Shown here: positions 38,001 to 48,420 of the stretch, in pieces
Layout of the letters: each line of letters opens with the position of its first letter
How positions within the stretch are numbered: position 1 is the first letter of the stretch
Source: Sipunculus nudus
Lineage: Eukaryota > Annelida > Sipuncula > Golfingiida > Sipunculidae
NCBI GenBank assembly: GCA_026874595.1
Contig: CM049318.1
Span: 30,600,956 to 30,664,955, forward strand
DNA length: 64,000 bases
Direction of reading: 5' to 3'
Translations under genes and position numbers: made by a program
The notes under the pieces: model-generated
What the model saw: only the letters and a program-made list of their open reading frames with translations
What the model was told of the DNA's origin: nothing
Database searches by the model: none

Positions 38001-38363
38001 CTACGTATATGTACATCTGTATAATTCCATTCCGGTTTCGGACTACGTGACAGAGTAGTATCACACGCTTCCTCTATTTCTATATCCTGGTGTCAACGAG
38101 GCCCGGTGTTTACTGCACCTACTGGCCCTTGGAGCGTAATTGTTCCCATAGCTGGGCCATACCTCCGAAGTTCCCCCCGAAAGGCGCACTCGTTTGTGAG
38201 AGAACCATGCAAGGCCGTTGGGCACGGCTTTCCCATTAAGCCTGCAGAGCTCTCACAATGGGTGGGGACCGACCGTGAAAAATCTCACCGCCTCGGCTGA
38301 GATTCAAACTCACTATCTCTCGGGTTTGAGTCCTGTGCTCTACCCCTGAACCACAGAAGCCGG
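38001..38363 (-). mobile_element. tRNA-derived SINE, copy 2 (best preserved)
   Basis: The minus strand reads TGTGGTTCAGGGGTAGAGCA (A box), GTGAGTTTGAATCTCAGCC (B box), a central body with GGTCGGTCCCCACCCATTG and AATGGGAAAGCCGTGCCCAA, and the tail TGTCACGTAGTCCGAAACCG and GAATGGAATTATACAGATG. It lies 0.67 kb downstream of the beta4GalT stop. Confidence 0.85.
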
Positions 38364-39029
38364 TAAAATACATGAATTTTACATCTATTACTAGACAGTT
38401 AACATTCTCTTTGAAATGATATAATCATCAAACAACATGTCTTCATTGTTACATCCAAACCTTAAATGCTATTCAAACGATAATGTGAGTGTATTTAACA
38501 TCTCCTGCACGTACATTGTAAATATATTGCAATTACAAAATAACACATACAGCTCAGTAATGATTTGGTTTCTATACTTTTTGACCTAACACTGAGCATT
38601 AAATGATATCTAAAATGCATCAAAATAATGTATATTATACAATATTAAAAAAATCGAGAATTCCCCCACCGTTCGATGTCACCACCTAAGCTCTCTCGAT
38701 TTAGCGTTCTGACATTAGGAACTATCTGCTCACACCTTGGCCCAGAGTATGGTTTTGAAACCTAATTTTTGTTCATAGCTGAGCTTGAGAGCAGTTGTAC
38801 TAGAATAAATTCAGAGAATACATAAAAACAGTCAAACCTATCCGTCTTACTTTTTATATGTTAAGCTGCAATTAATTAAAGGATCCATTGTGAAAAATGT
38901 TTAAAAAGTTAAAAAAAGTTTCATATCTTCGTGAAAATATTATGAGGGTTTTTTTTTTTAAACAAAATTTCCCTTTAATTTATTGTTTATCTAATTGTTT
39001 ATTTGAGGACTTAGAGAATATATTATTTT

Positions 39030-39192
39030 TCAAGTCTTCTCTCTTCTTCCACTGACGTCACCTGGAGGATCGGGTAAAGTCACGTCTATTAATGTATACA
39101 GTGGCTGTAAGTTAATCCTGTGAAGTGTATAATTCAAGGTGTTCAACCCATCTTCTCTGAACTGTGCTGGTCGGAATTCGATGGCCTCCGCG
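39030..39192 (-). CDS. beta4GalT exon E (C-terminus and stop)
   Basis: 163 bp ending in a stop. It encodes EFRPAQFREDGLNTLNYTL, then HRINLQPLYTLIDVTLPDP and a short polar tail (SGRREKT). The DGLNTLNY block and the LYT..DV block are the conserved end of the beta4GalT fold. The acceptor is TTGTTTCAG. Confidence 0.93.
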
Positions 39193-39967
39193 CTGAAACA
39201 ATAAAGTGCACTTAGTGTCAGCAAGGCGCGGGGGGGGGGGGGGGGTAAGTAAATATATTATTTTTTTTTAATAAAATATATGAATAATTAGCATGATAGA
39301 CTTTCTGCCTTCCTGCTTCATAGACCAGCATTAACTGATGGCTTTTAATTTATTTTATTGACTCCACCATATATCATTCACATTAAACACACATATATAT
39401 ATATACAGCATAACTCGGGGGAAGGATATTTCAATATTCGTGGGTTTATTATAAAAAAAAGAGCCCTTACCATCACCCCTTAATTATCCCCACCCTTGAA
39501 GATAAACTGACGCCACTAATGTCAGCTAATCTATCTGGAACTTACTATGTTTGTAATCGCTTCACATCGTATGCTTGCATAATTGTATAGATTGGCAGAA
39601 GATTATAGTGGCCCATGGATTAGTTAAATAGGCTTTTCCCAGAAATTAACATCATCGTGTCGGGAACCCTTAATGTCACATGTCCACATTCTCTATGCGT
39701 GCATTCATCCCCTGTTCGCACAGTATTTTACATAGATATAAATTTATAAGTGCTGATTATATTCTAACATTGATTATGTTTGTAATAGAATGGTAATAAA
39801 AGTGCCGATAGATACTTACTTCTCTTGACTGACAGGGTTGTCTCTCCGGTGTGGTATCATTGTGTAGCGGGCCACAGACCTCGGAAAGCGGATCGACCCA
39901 TTGTATATACCATGTACCCTGGTCAAACATATGTATATATATAAATATATTAATATTACACACACAC

Positions 39968-40029
<62 letters not shown>

Positions 40030-43000
40030 CATATATATATATATAAAGCTGTCTTTATCGTGACCTTGTTTCCATTCACTTATTCGGCTGATATACCGAG
40101 GTTCGTAAGTGGCTTGTACACTTTACACTTGTAAATGTTCTTTGATCTCGTTCCTGAATCCGGATCATGTCCTAGATCCATACCTTAACCTGATTGCTTC
40201 TTCACTGCCCCATTCCCGAAACACCCTGAACAATTCTTGAGATTATGTGCATGGTTGCGTGAGGATTGGTGTGTACAAACACACAAACACCCACACGAAC
40301 GGATATGAAGGTAAACCCTCCTGGCGAAGAAAACGAAGATTCTTTATACAAATCTTTGGTAAAGATGGGTTTAAAAGAATATGACATTTGTACTTCTGTA
40401 AACAAGAAAAAGAAACACTGATACATTTATTCTGTGAATGCTCTAAAGTAAAAAAGCAATGGTCGGAAATATTTATATGGTTAGACACCTTAAACCTGCC
40501 CATGATATATGCTAGAGATATAATACTGTTCAACATAAGTTCTGATAAATGTTTAGAGAAAATTATCCTGTTGATAAAATATTAAATTTATGTAGCAAGA
40601 TGTGAACAATACCCTTTGTCTCTAAATGCGGCTGTTAAACATATAAAATTATACTATACTATTGAGAGACAAGTAGCAATTCATAAAGGGAAACTTGTCC
40701 AACATATTTTATTAAGGAACAGAATAAACAGCTTTCTGAGTGTAGATGATTGATTATAAATGTTACTCTACTCTGCTTGATAAAAATATAATATATTGAA
40801 CTCTTGTTGTAGGAATATACTATTATGCATCTCGTCCGTGTGCAGTGCCATTTGTTGTTCTTTTGTACTGTATCATTACATGTGTGTTTGTGTATCTGTA
40901 TTGTTTTGAAATAAATTAAAAAAAAAGATTCTTTATACTCTTTTTACCCAGATCATTACATACACTAAAACTGTAAGAAAATAGGAATGCTTGGTACCAT
41001 AGTGATATGCTTAACGTTACAAACGGAGGAAACCATCTGTGCTAGTACGTGTTAGCTCAAGCCCTTCAACATTTACTTCCTTTGCCGATGCGTACCTGCG
41101 ATAGATGTCGTCATCCTCCCCGCCCCATCCGTAGTAGGAGTTAGAAAATCCATTTACTGACTCAAACTGCTCGGGTGTGAAAGCCGTTGACCCGCCGAAA
41201 ACATTATCGTATAACAACCTGCACAACAAAGTATATGTGAATTTATTAATGTATTACAAAACTGAATAAAAAACTTGCATGATAGTATTTGAATGATATG
41301 AGGCATTTTTCTTTCAAACGTTCGTAATAGTAGAATTTCACAATGATTGTAAATAGATTTTATATTGAAAACAAAAATGTACTGTATTGACAGTCCTAGC
41401 CATGAAAACATGACTCCCAAGCATTTTTATTAAACGCATCGGGCGTTGGAGTCATGTTACCAGTCACAATTTAACAGCTGTGACAAGGGTCGGGTCAACA
41501 TATTGACTTGGTGGCAGTATTCCAAATAAACATTAAACAATTTTGTTTTACTTGTATTAAAATTAACTATATATTTTAATACGTAAGGTGGTACCAAATA
41601 ACACCTCTCGTTTCGTAAGCACCAGTTTTCTTTAAAACAAAACACACGCTAGGTTCGCATGGAGGTATATAAATCCAGTCTTCATGGAGGCGCTTCATGT
41701 TTTGTTTATAAATATTAACACGTTTCTCCTTTATATTCATGCAAAAAAGGCACTTCCTTTCCAGAAGATTTTTAGCTAAAATAATTATGACTTGCGCTTC
41801 TATTGAGAACTACTCTTAGTCGGCCGTACATTGGGTTAATCTGCGCTGGCTGTTAGCCCAAGGCAGTCTCGTATACTTTTCCGAGAGGATTTGTGTAATG
41901 GAGTGACATTTGGGGGTGTTTTTCATGAAAAATAGGCCTGTGTTATCAATTATCACGGCATGAAAACATGTAAGTTTACTTGGAATGTGGTTACTTGTAG
42001 ATCTTGATGAAGGACGTGGTAAAGTCTTAATCAAATTGTGGAAATTACAATATGACAAGCAATAAACATTGGAGAGTACGGTCAGATATGACGAGTACAT
42101 CTTGTTAACTTAAAATTGATCCGAACTCTATAGCCCGTACTGCCACCCCAATGTCTTCAGGATTATATCGACGTTCGGGTGACAGGCTGCCGCCATGCCA
42201 GTCCCCGAGTGAGCGTGATATTAAAGGTACATAAACATTTGCAATAATATGTGTATTATCTCACGTTTTGGGTTAAACATTTCCAAGCAAAACAACCCTA
42301 GCACGCGAATTTACTATCTCCATGCATCTGTTTCACCCGTTGTTATGGTTCTGTGCATGAGTAAACACAGTCCACGTGTCCATGCACCATGCCAAGACTG
42401 CATTATAAAGGTCCGATCCTGAGCATGCGCGACATCTCCCGAAGAATAAAAATAACCATGATAGAAAAATAAATACAAAGGTAACGCCGGTTTTAAGCTT
42501 TAAAATAAATGATTTGGGAAATTTCGGCCACCAGATGGCGTGTGCACTATGTTTCTGTTTAGCCCTACAGATTTCGTCCGATGGAATTTTTTTTCCCTCA
42601 TGTGCAGGAGAAACCAAACGGTTTAAAAAAAAATTTTCAGATACAGTAATATTTTGAGAACAGACTATATGTTAAGTCTATTAAACACGCCTGTGTATGA
42701 ATACACCAATTTGAAGGTACGGACAGTTGCTGGGAATACGGTATGTTTTACCCTGGTGAGAATGTTATTGACTCAGGGTGTTTGACCATTTGCCATTGTT
42801 AAAAGGAAGGACAGTCATTATTGCTACCTCTCACTTCGCTTTGGTCGACGTATGTGTTTTCCCTATTACGTTGGATTCGAGTTGACTTGTAGTCCTTGAC
42901 TAAGTGCCATAGCCCAAGGAAAAATAAAGAGCCGCAGAGACATCTTACAAGCTTTACCCCGATCGGACACACGGCTGACCTCTTAGAATTGTAGATTCGA

Positions 43001-44378
43001 AGTTAAGCGGCCAACTTCCTTTCTTGGGCGCAGAGCCATTGATTTAATTCATAGCTGATGGTTATAAAAAGAATCATAGATATAACTAAAAATCTATTTC
43101 TAAGAAATGCGAGCTCTGCTATGTGAAGGAATCCTCTTATGGGATGCTCCCAAAACCGTGTTTGCATTTATTCGGCCCATATTCCAAGGTTGGCATTACA
43201 TTGGCCCATTACCGAAGCGCCTTTACAATTTCACGATATTCCATTCATGATTGCATTAATTATGGTGTGAACATCACACAACAAAACACACACGAACGGG
43301 GTGAAAGCATACCCTCCCGGCGGAGTTAATGACAGTTCAGCTGTTTTTATACCTGTATGCAAATTTCTGTACCAGGAATCCCACGTGCCGAGGTTTATTG
43401 CCGCAGATGTAGATGTTCCTGTCATCTTCGGGAAGCATGTCGACATCATGGAATATAAAACAGTCAAAATGTCCCATTTTCTTTGCTTCCACATATCCAA
43501 TGTTCAATAACATTGCCTGGTTAAACAGCTGCGGTGATGTCTGAAAATACGGACTCAGAGCAATAGCCTACTATTGTAACATTTATTGTATAGGAATTGG
43601 TTCTATTAACTTCAGGTTTGTTGGCTTTATTGTTAAAACACAGGAGTTCATGTGCTATATATTTTTATATTACTTCAGTATACACAGCGGCTCTAACAGA
43701 TTGAAATGCACACCAATGAACTCTGTATATTATTGCAGGCATATCTATAAATGTTTAAAATAAGATAATATAAAAGGTAAAGTGTATCATCTCAAGTCAG
43801 CTAACGAAGCGTTCAAGAAAAGGTTCTAATGATACAGAAAAAAAAGAAAATTTTGTGTTGTTGGCCGAAAGATCATGGTATAATAATTCTAGTGTGTTGC
43901 CGAATTTCGTAGTTGAGCTTTATTTAATAGGTATCAGTAAGGTGTGTGTAAATAACAGCATATCACACATGCCTTTACGTACATGAGACAAACTCTTTGA
44001 GAGGCATTACATAAACATCTGTTTAGACCGATTAAAAGTAATACGAATCAAAAAAGTCCTTTAATGGATATACAAATATCTCACCTGTTGAACAAGAAAT
44101 ATCCTATAGGCCAGTCGCTGTCGCTGCAGAAATGGATGCATGTGACTCAGAAACGGAAGAAGCTGCGAGGCACGGTTCCTGTAAGGCACGATAATAGCAA
44201 TTCGGTAACGAGATGAACATGCTGTCGGTGTCCATTTCCCACCTGACGTCACTTCCGGGTTATCTCTCGTTATTTTCTCAACGGAAGTACTGATCCACCA
44301 AGTTGGTGCCCGATAGCCAACTACAAAATCATCGGCAAAACACCCAAATATACAGACGATCATCAATTTTAACATCAG
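39030..44378 (-). CDS. Beta-1,4-galactosyltransferase, five exons, N-terminus not found
   Basis: The enzyme transfers galactose from UDP-Gal (or GalNAc in some invertebrate members) to terminal GlcNAc in the Golgi lumen. Five minus-strand exons join in matching phases (44378-44085, 43540-43353, 41218-41096, 39918-39820, 39192-39030) to give 288 residues and a stop. Family hallmarks appear in order: GGKWTP and IAIIVPYRNR, HMHPFLQRQ, the metal-binding DVD in FHDVDMLPEDDRN, FGGSTAF, GWGGEDDDIYRR, ARYTMIPHRRD with the metal-ligand His, and the C-terminal YTLHRINLQPLYTLIDVTL. All catalytic motifs are intact with no stop or frameshift, so the gene looks functional. Missing is the usual cytoplasmic tail, membrane anchor and stem; either an upstream exon lies beyond 44378 or translation starts at the Met at 44375, which is followed by a short hydrophobic run (LMIVCIFGCF). 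A possible AATAAA lies on the minus strand at 38979-38984, 46 bp past the stop. Introns 2 and 3 carry transposon insertions. Confidence 0.93.
39820..39918 (-). CDS. beta4GalT exon D (ARYTMIPHRRD)
   Basis: 99 bp, phase-compatible with exons C and E. It encodes VHGIYNGSIRFPRSVARY and TMIPHRRDNPVSQE; the His matches the metal-coordinating His of the family. The acceptor TTTGACCAG lies just beyond an (AT)n tract, so the polypyrimidine stretch is short. The donor is GAA/GTAAGTA. Confidence 0.92.
39930..40046. repeat. (AT)n/(CA)n microsatellite at the acceptor side of beta4GalT exon D
   Basis: A mixed AT and short CA run beginning about 12 bp upstream of the exon D acceptor on the minus strand. 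Length changes here would fall in the branch-point/polypyrimidine zone. Confidence 0.93.
40336..40349. repeat. Left target-site duplication of the intronic LINE
   Basis: AAGATTCTTTATAC, identical to 40925-40938. The exact right-hand boundary is ambiguous by a few A because the element ends in poly-A. Confidence 0.9.
40350..40924 (+). mobile_element. 5'-truncated L1/Tx1-like LINE inserted in beta4GalT intron 3
   Basis: Encodes only the ORF2 tail: a Cys-His motif (FCKQEKETLIHLFCECSKV), KQWSEIFIWL, then after a stop YVARCEQYPLSLNAAVKH and IERQVAIHKGKLVQHILL before the end. It finishes in an AT-rich 3' tail with poly-A and is flanked by identical 14 bp target-site duplications (AAGATTCTTTATAC at 40336-40349 and 40925-40938). 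It lies antisense to the host gene. The intact duplication marks it as a comparatively recent insertion. Confidence 0.92.
40925..40938. repeat. Right target-site duplication of the intronic LINE
   Basis: Second copy of AAGATTCTTTATAC, immediately after the poly-A tail. Confidence 0.9.
41096..41218 (-). CDS. beta4GalT exon C (GWGGEDDD motif)
   Basis: 123 bp (1+120+2 phase). It encodes LLYDNVFGGSTAFTPEQF, NGFSNSYY and GWGGEDDDIYRR, the acceptor-sugar-binding and catalytic acidic region of the family. The acceptor is TTGTGCAG and the donor CGCAG/GTACGC. Arg codons are split at both junctions. Confidence 0.94.
42221..42660 (+). mobile_element. MITE family 'TAAAGG', copy D in beta4GalT intron 2
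   Basis: Starts TTAAAGGTACATAAACA; the interior aligns with copy C (CGTTGTTATGGTTCTG, GAGTAAACACAGTC, GCAGGAGAAACCAAACGGTT). The right end is eroded or uncertain. Antisense to the host gene. Confidence 0.5.
43353..43540 (-). CDS. beta4GalT exon B (DVD motif)
   Basis: 188 bp, entering in phase 0 from exon A and leaving two bases for the next codon. It encodes FNQAMLLNIGYVEA, then FDCFIFHDVDMLPEDDRN with the DVD manganese site, then CGNKPRHVGFLVQKFAYR. The acceptor is TTTTCAG and the donor ACAG/GTATAA. The longer open frame on this strand is a shadow in a different frame. Confidence 0.93.
44085..44378 (-). CDS. beta4GalT exon A (stem end and start of catalytic domain)
   Basis: Encodes 98 residues ending FLVQQ, covering DNPEV, GGKWTP, the PYRNR nucleotide-binding region and HMHPFLQRQ. 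It is bounded by an acceptor CCAG at the 5' edge and a donor CAG/GTGAG after 44085, ending in phase 0. The frame stays open for 12 codons upstream of the acceptor before a TGA, with no earlier Met, so ATG at 44375 is an alternative start. The 5' boundary is less certain than the 3' one. Confidence 0.88.
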
Positions 44379-44814
44379 CTGGAAATGTGGTTTAAGATCG
44401 TATTCAGTAAAACATCAAAATCGCAAAAGTATTTTCTTCGAAGTTGTCGGCTAAACGAGGTCTTATATAAAGAGAAAAAAAGATTCGGGATCCTTAAGAA
44501 GTGTTCGTTATTTTAAGGTTGTCGTTAAAAAAGAGAAGTGGTCGTAAAGCGAGGGTTTTCAGTATATATATATATACTTACCTTGATATATTATGAGTAT
44601 ATAATAAAGTATCATTTGTATCACATTTTTCAAACGCCATGGTTGAATCACAGGTTAACTCATCTATTGATTCGAACAAAGGCGACCCTTAATTTCGATG
44701 AATAGCTTTCGTAAATTACCTGTCTCACAATGGTGTGTATACACTTGATTTTTTTATATGGATTGTAGCAATATTAACTAGCAATATTAACTAAAATGTG
44801 GCACTCTTCATTGA

Positions 44815-45041
44815 TCGGATGGTAGCGTTTTGTTGTGGAGGTTGAGGAAACCGGAGGACCCGGAGAAAAACCACCGACCATAGACGGGCCACTGCAACCC
44901 ACACTCATGGCTATTAACACCGAGGATCACTCAAGGGTCGCCAGCCGAGACAGCCGGGCTGAATCGCGAGTCTGTTCCCACAAGTAGTTTTTCCCTCAGA
45001 AACCAATGCGCCTTTCATAGTTTCTTGTTGGAGATGAAAGA
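44815..45041 (+). mobile_element. Short interspersed repeat with GGAAACCGGAG..CCCGGAGAAAA core
   Basis: Contains GAGGAAACCGGAGGACCCGG then AGAAAAACCACCGACC, a core found in many dispersed repeats of marine animals (established impression, not searched). It runs into the SINE tail at 45042. Its own ends are not defined. Confidence 0.45.
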
Positions 45042-45180
45042 CAGCCTGGAGTCGCAGGTGCAGTACACCGAACCTGGTTGACACTTCGACAATCGCGTGT
45101 AAGCCCCTGTCACGAAGTCCGAAACCGGACTGGAATTCTACAGATGTAAATAGTACACAGTAGATGTACTTAGTTAAGCA
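45042..45180 (+). mobile_element. SINE 3' half, copy 4
   Basis: Only the tail of the SINE family is present: GGTGCAGTACACCGAACCTG, CTGTCACGAAGTCCGAAACC and GGACTGGAATTCTACAGATG. The tRNA-like head is missing. Confidence 0.65.
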
Positions 45181-45786
45181 AGCAATAAATAGTCATAAAT
45201 CCGAGAGAGGAATCGTTTCCTCCGGAGTGAAGGTCACACGAGTGCACGGGTTTTTAGACCCTCCACTTATTTTTCATAATGACTGGCGCAATGGAACAGT
45301 CTTAATATAATTTAAAAAAAATAGAAAACTGAGGGGTCGTTGGATCGCCGTTGGCTGCCAGATATAGCGCCACTGAATACTGTTCTGTTATATCATAGCA
45401 ACACAGTTCATGTACATTGCTGGACGCAAGTCACAGACAATACACGAACCAGGCAGTCCTTCACGATTACCACGACTTATCAGTAGTCTTGTTTCAAGCG
45501 AGGTGTAATCTTGCAATAGTATTGTAGCCTTGACCATCGTTAAGCGCTACAGCCCAGGTCGGTTGGAGTGTATGCTATGGATCGGCCTGTAGCATTAACA
45601 AAGAAAGTGCTTGATGTGCGATTGATATTCATCCCGTTCTTTAAATCGTTTATATAAAACAAACCAACTTTATATCATATCTAACTGCATCAAAATATCA
45701 ATTGTGATTGCGCATGCGCAATATCGACAAAAAAAAATACAGTGGCGTCAATCTATTTTCAAAGCTGTGTGTGGTTAAGGAGTGTG

Positions 45787-45840
45787 TGTGTGTGTAAGGT
45801 GGGGGGGGGGGGGGTAACTCTCAGGCGAGGGGGGGGGGGT
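45787..45840. repeat. (GT)n and poly-G cluster
   Basis: A short GTGTGTGT run is followed by two G runs (about 14 and 10). Similar G or C homopolymers occur near 20897, 30488, 32724, 39229, 60931 and 60997. Confidence 0.9.
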
Positions 45841-46039
45841 AGTTATCAAAGGGGGAACAACCTTTTTATAAACATGAACCTTTGAACTGTATAAGCAGCA
45901 CACTAACAGATTTGGCATCCTATGCATGGGTTTATGGGTTTGGAAATTATTAAGAACACATTGTAAGTGGGCATATTTTTTTTATATTTTAGCCCTGTGA
46001 ACTACACAAAATTTTAAAAGATAAATAATAATATTACAT

Positions 46040-46780
46040 AAATACCTGTGACCTCACACTTTTGACTGCACTGTGTTCCCATACTGTGAGTTACCTGTGA
46101 TCCCACACTGTGACATAACTTTGGACTCTTCTACTATACAAATGTGACCCCACAGGATGACCTCACTGACACTCACAAAGTTGGCTTTCTGTCATCCAAG
46201 AACATGACCTCTATGATAAGAGACTTTGAGAGATCATGCTATCACTGAGAACTCGTATATTGAGATAACTGTGATCCCAAGAAAATACCTCTTAGAAATC
46301 ATGTTGTGAGATCACTGTGACCACAAACCATGACCTTAATGAAAACACATTCAGTGAGATCACTGTGGCCTCACACTGTGACCTCACTGAGAACTCATAC
46401 CATGAAATCACTGTGATGTCTAAAGATGGTTACAAACTGAGCTCATTGTGATCTCTTACCATGAGAACATATGTGAGTTCACACTGTGAGATCATTGTGA
46501 CCACAGGCCATGACCTCACTGAGAACTCACACTGTGAGCTCCCTGTGACCACAGACCATGACCTCACTGAGAACTCGCACTATGAGATCATTGTGACCTC
46601 AGACAATGACCTCACTGAGAACTCACACTGTGAGATCACTGTGACCTCACACTGTGACCTCACTGAGAACTCACACCATGAGATCACTGTGATGTCTGAA
46701 GGTGGTTACAGATTGAGCTCCCTGTGACCTCACACCATGAGATCATATGTGAGCTCACTGTGAGTCCACTGTGAGTTCAT
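46040..46780 (+). repeat. 48 bp minisatellite, in-frame
   Basis: At least four clean 48 bp units of the type ACTCACACTGTGAGATCACT... with decayed units on both sides. Because 48 is divisible by three, one frame stays open and would encode 16-residue repeats (ENSHCEITVTSxxDLT). I regard this as a satellite artefact: no start context, splice sites or neighbouring exon support a gene. Confidence 0.85.
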
Positions 46781-47496
46781 TTTGTTGACTGGGAGTATAG
46801 CCTCTTATTTTCATCAGCATTTCCCCATCATACATCGCGGTGTTTGAACCATGCGACTTTCTTATTGGCTGTCCCAACTGCAAGACTCCAGTAGCCATGT
46901 GGGGAAAAGTAATATATTTAAGTTATATTCTTCACAGAAAGTGCCTATACTTTCTAATGTTCTGTTAAGTTACACAAGGTACACAAGGAAAATGTGCCCG
47001 AACGTATTTGGGATATCCGTCAAAATATCCGCATTATTTTGACAATATTTATTCAATTCCTTTAATGAGAGTAACATACCGTTTCGCGCTATAAACCTAT
47101 TAACTCTTTAGTAGGCCAGAAATTACGGAGCCCGGGAGCCGACATCGTGAAACATATTAATTAATTCGTGCGCACGAATTACTAATTTGTGGCCACGAAT
47201 TACTTATTCGTGCGCAAGAATTACTCGGTGTGAAAAAATAAATTTCCATAGTGGAAAAAATATTTATTACTAATTCGTAGCAACGAATTACTAATCTGTG
47301 CGCACGAATTACTAGGTGTGAAAAATATATTTCCAAGGTGGAAAAATATTTATTTCAATAGGATAACAAAGTAGCCGATAAGGCTAATGCAACTGCTCTC
47401 CTGCATAAAAATTAAAATAAAGTGAAAAATTAACATTAATGTATATATGTATATATAAATGATCAGATTGGAAAAGCGCACATATATTAACACACG

Positions 47497-47499
47497 ATA

Positions 47500-47537
<38 letters not shown>
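47497..47537. repeat. (AT)n microsatellite
   Basis: AT run within the second palindrome-array element. Confidence 0.95.
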
Positions 47538-47546
<9 letters not shown>

Positions 47547-47849
47547 ATATACGTTAATACAGATTGACATTCCATATACACTGATACTTATAAATATTTT
47601 ATTACTGGTAGGCGTTATACAAAAAAAATAAACGTCTCAGTCCATATCGAGCATATAAATTAGATTAAAACCATCAGTCTTTCCAATTGAAAATAGGTAT
47701 TGATTTAAGTAACTAGAATACGGGTAGTCGACAAGCGACTACGTGTATCCGCCAAAATCAGAGAAGGACGGGTGAAGTGAGGCATGGATTGAGTGGCAAG
47801 GGGATATAGAGTTACATGTGTTACATATTAGAATGGATCTCTGCCACAT

Positions 47850-48420
47850 AAATATGATTGTAGGTGGCGCCACCTGTTATTTGAACGAGAAACTATCCAA
47901 GATGTGTACACATGCAAAATTTCATGTGGAAAAGTCAAACCACTGCAGGGATATGAGTGATTTTATCCCACAGCAGACAAACAGATGGACGCTGTGCAAA
48001 AATGGCTGCAGGTGGCGCCACCATTTTTGTGTATGTTATAAAGCTATCAAATGGCTACATTAGTGTATTTTTTTTTCTTGATTGGTCAAACGGTTCCGGA
48101 GATATTAGCATTAATGTTTGCAGCGTGAACGTGAATGTAGGTGGCGCCACCTCTCATAAAATCAAGAAAGCTATCCAGGATGTATATGCATGCCGAATTA
48201 CAGGTAATTTGGTCAAACCACTGCAGAGATCAGAGTGATTTTAACCCAAGGCAGACAAACAGATGGACGCTGTGCAAAAATGGCTGCAGGTGGCGCCACC
48301 ATCTTTGTGTATGTTATAAAGCTATCCCAGGGCTACATTTGTGTCAAAAAATTTTACTGATCGGTCAAACGGTTCCCGAGATATATGGGTTTATGTGTGG
48401 AAACAGACGCACAAATGGAC
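47850..48420 (+). repeat. Tandem duplication of a ~280 bp unit
   Basis: Two consecutive copies. Each has AGGTGGCGCCACCT (47862 and 48141), later GCAGGTGGCGCCACCAT (about 48009 and 48290), AAACAGATGGACGCTG and GGTCAAACGGTTCC. GGTGGCGCCACC is itself a perfect 12 bp palindrome. No coding content is supported. Confidence 0.85.

Noticed and set aside
43231-43500. 89-codon minus frame overlapping beta4GalT exon B
   Set aside because: Shadow in a different frame; the true frame carries FHDVDMLPEDD and joins its neighbours in phase.
9760-44378. One giant gene joining the three glycosyltransferases
   Set aside because: The beta4GalT ends in its own stop with a nearby AATAAA, and the GREB1-like exon encodes its own membrane anchor; separate genes are simpler.
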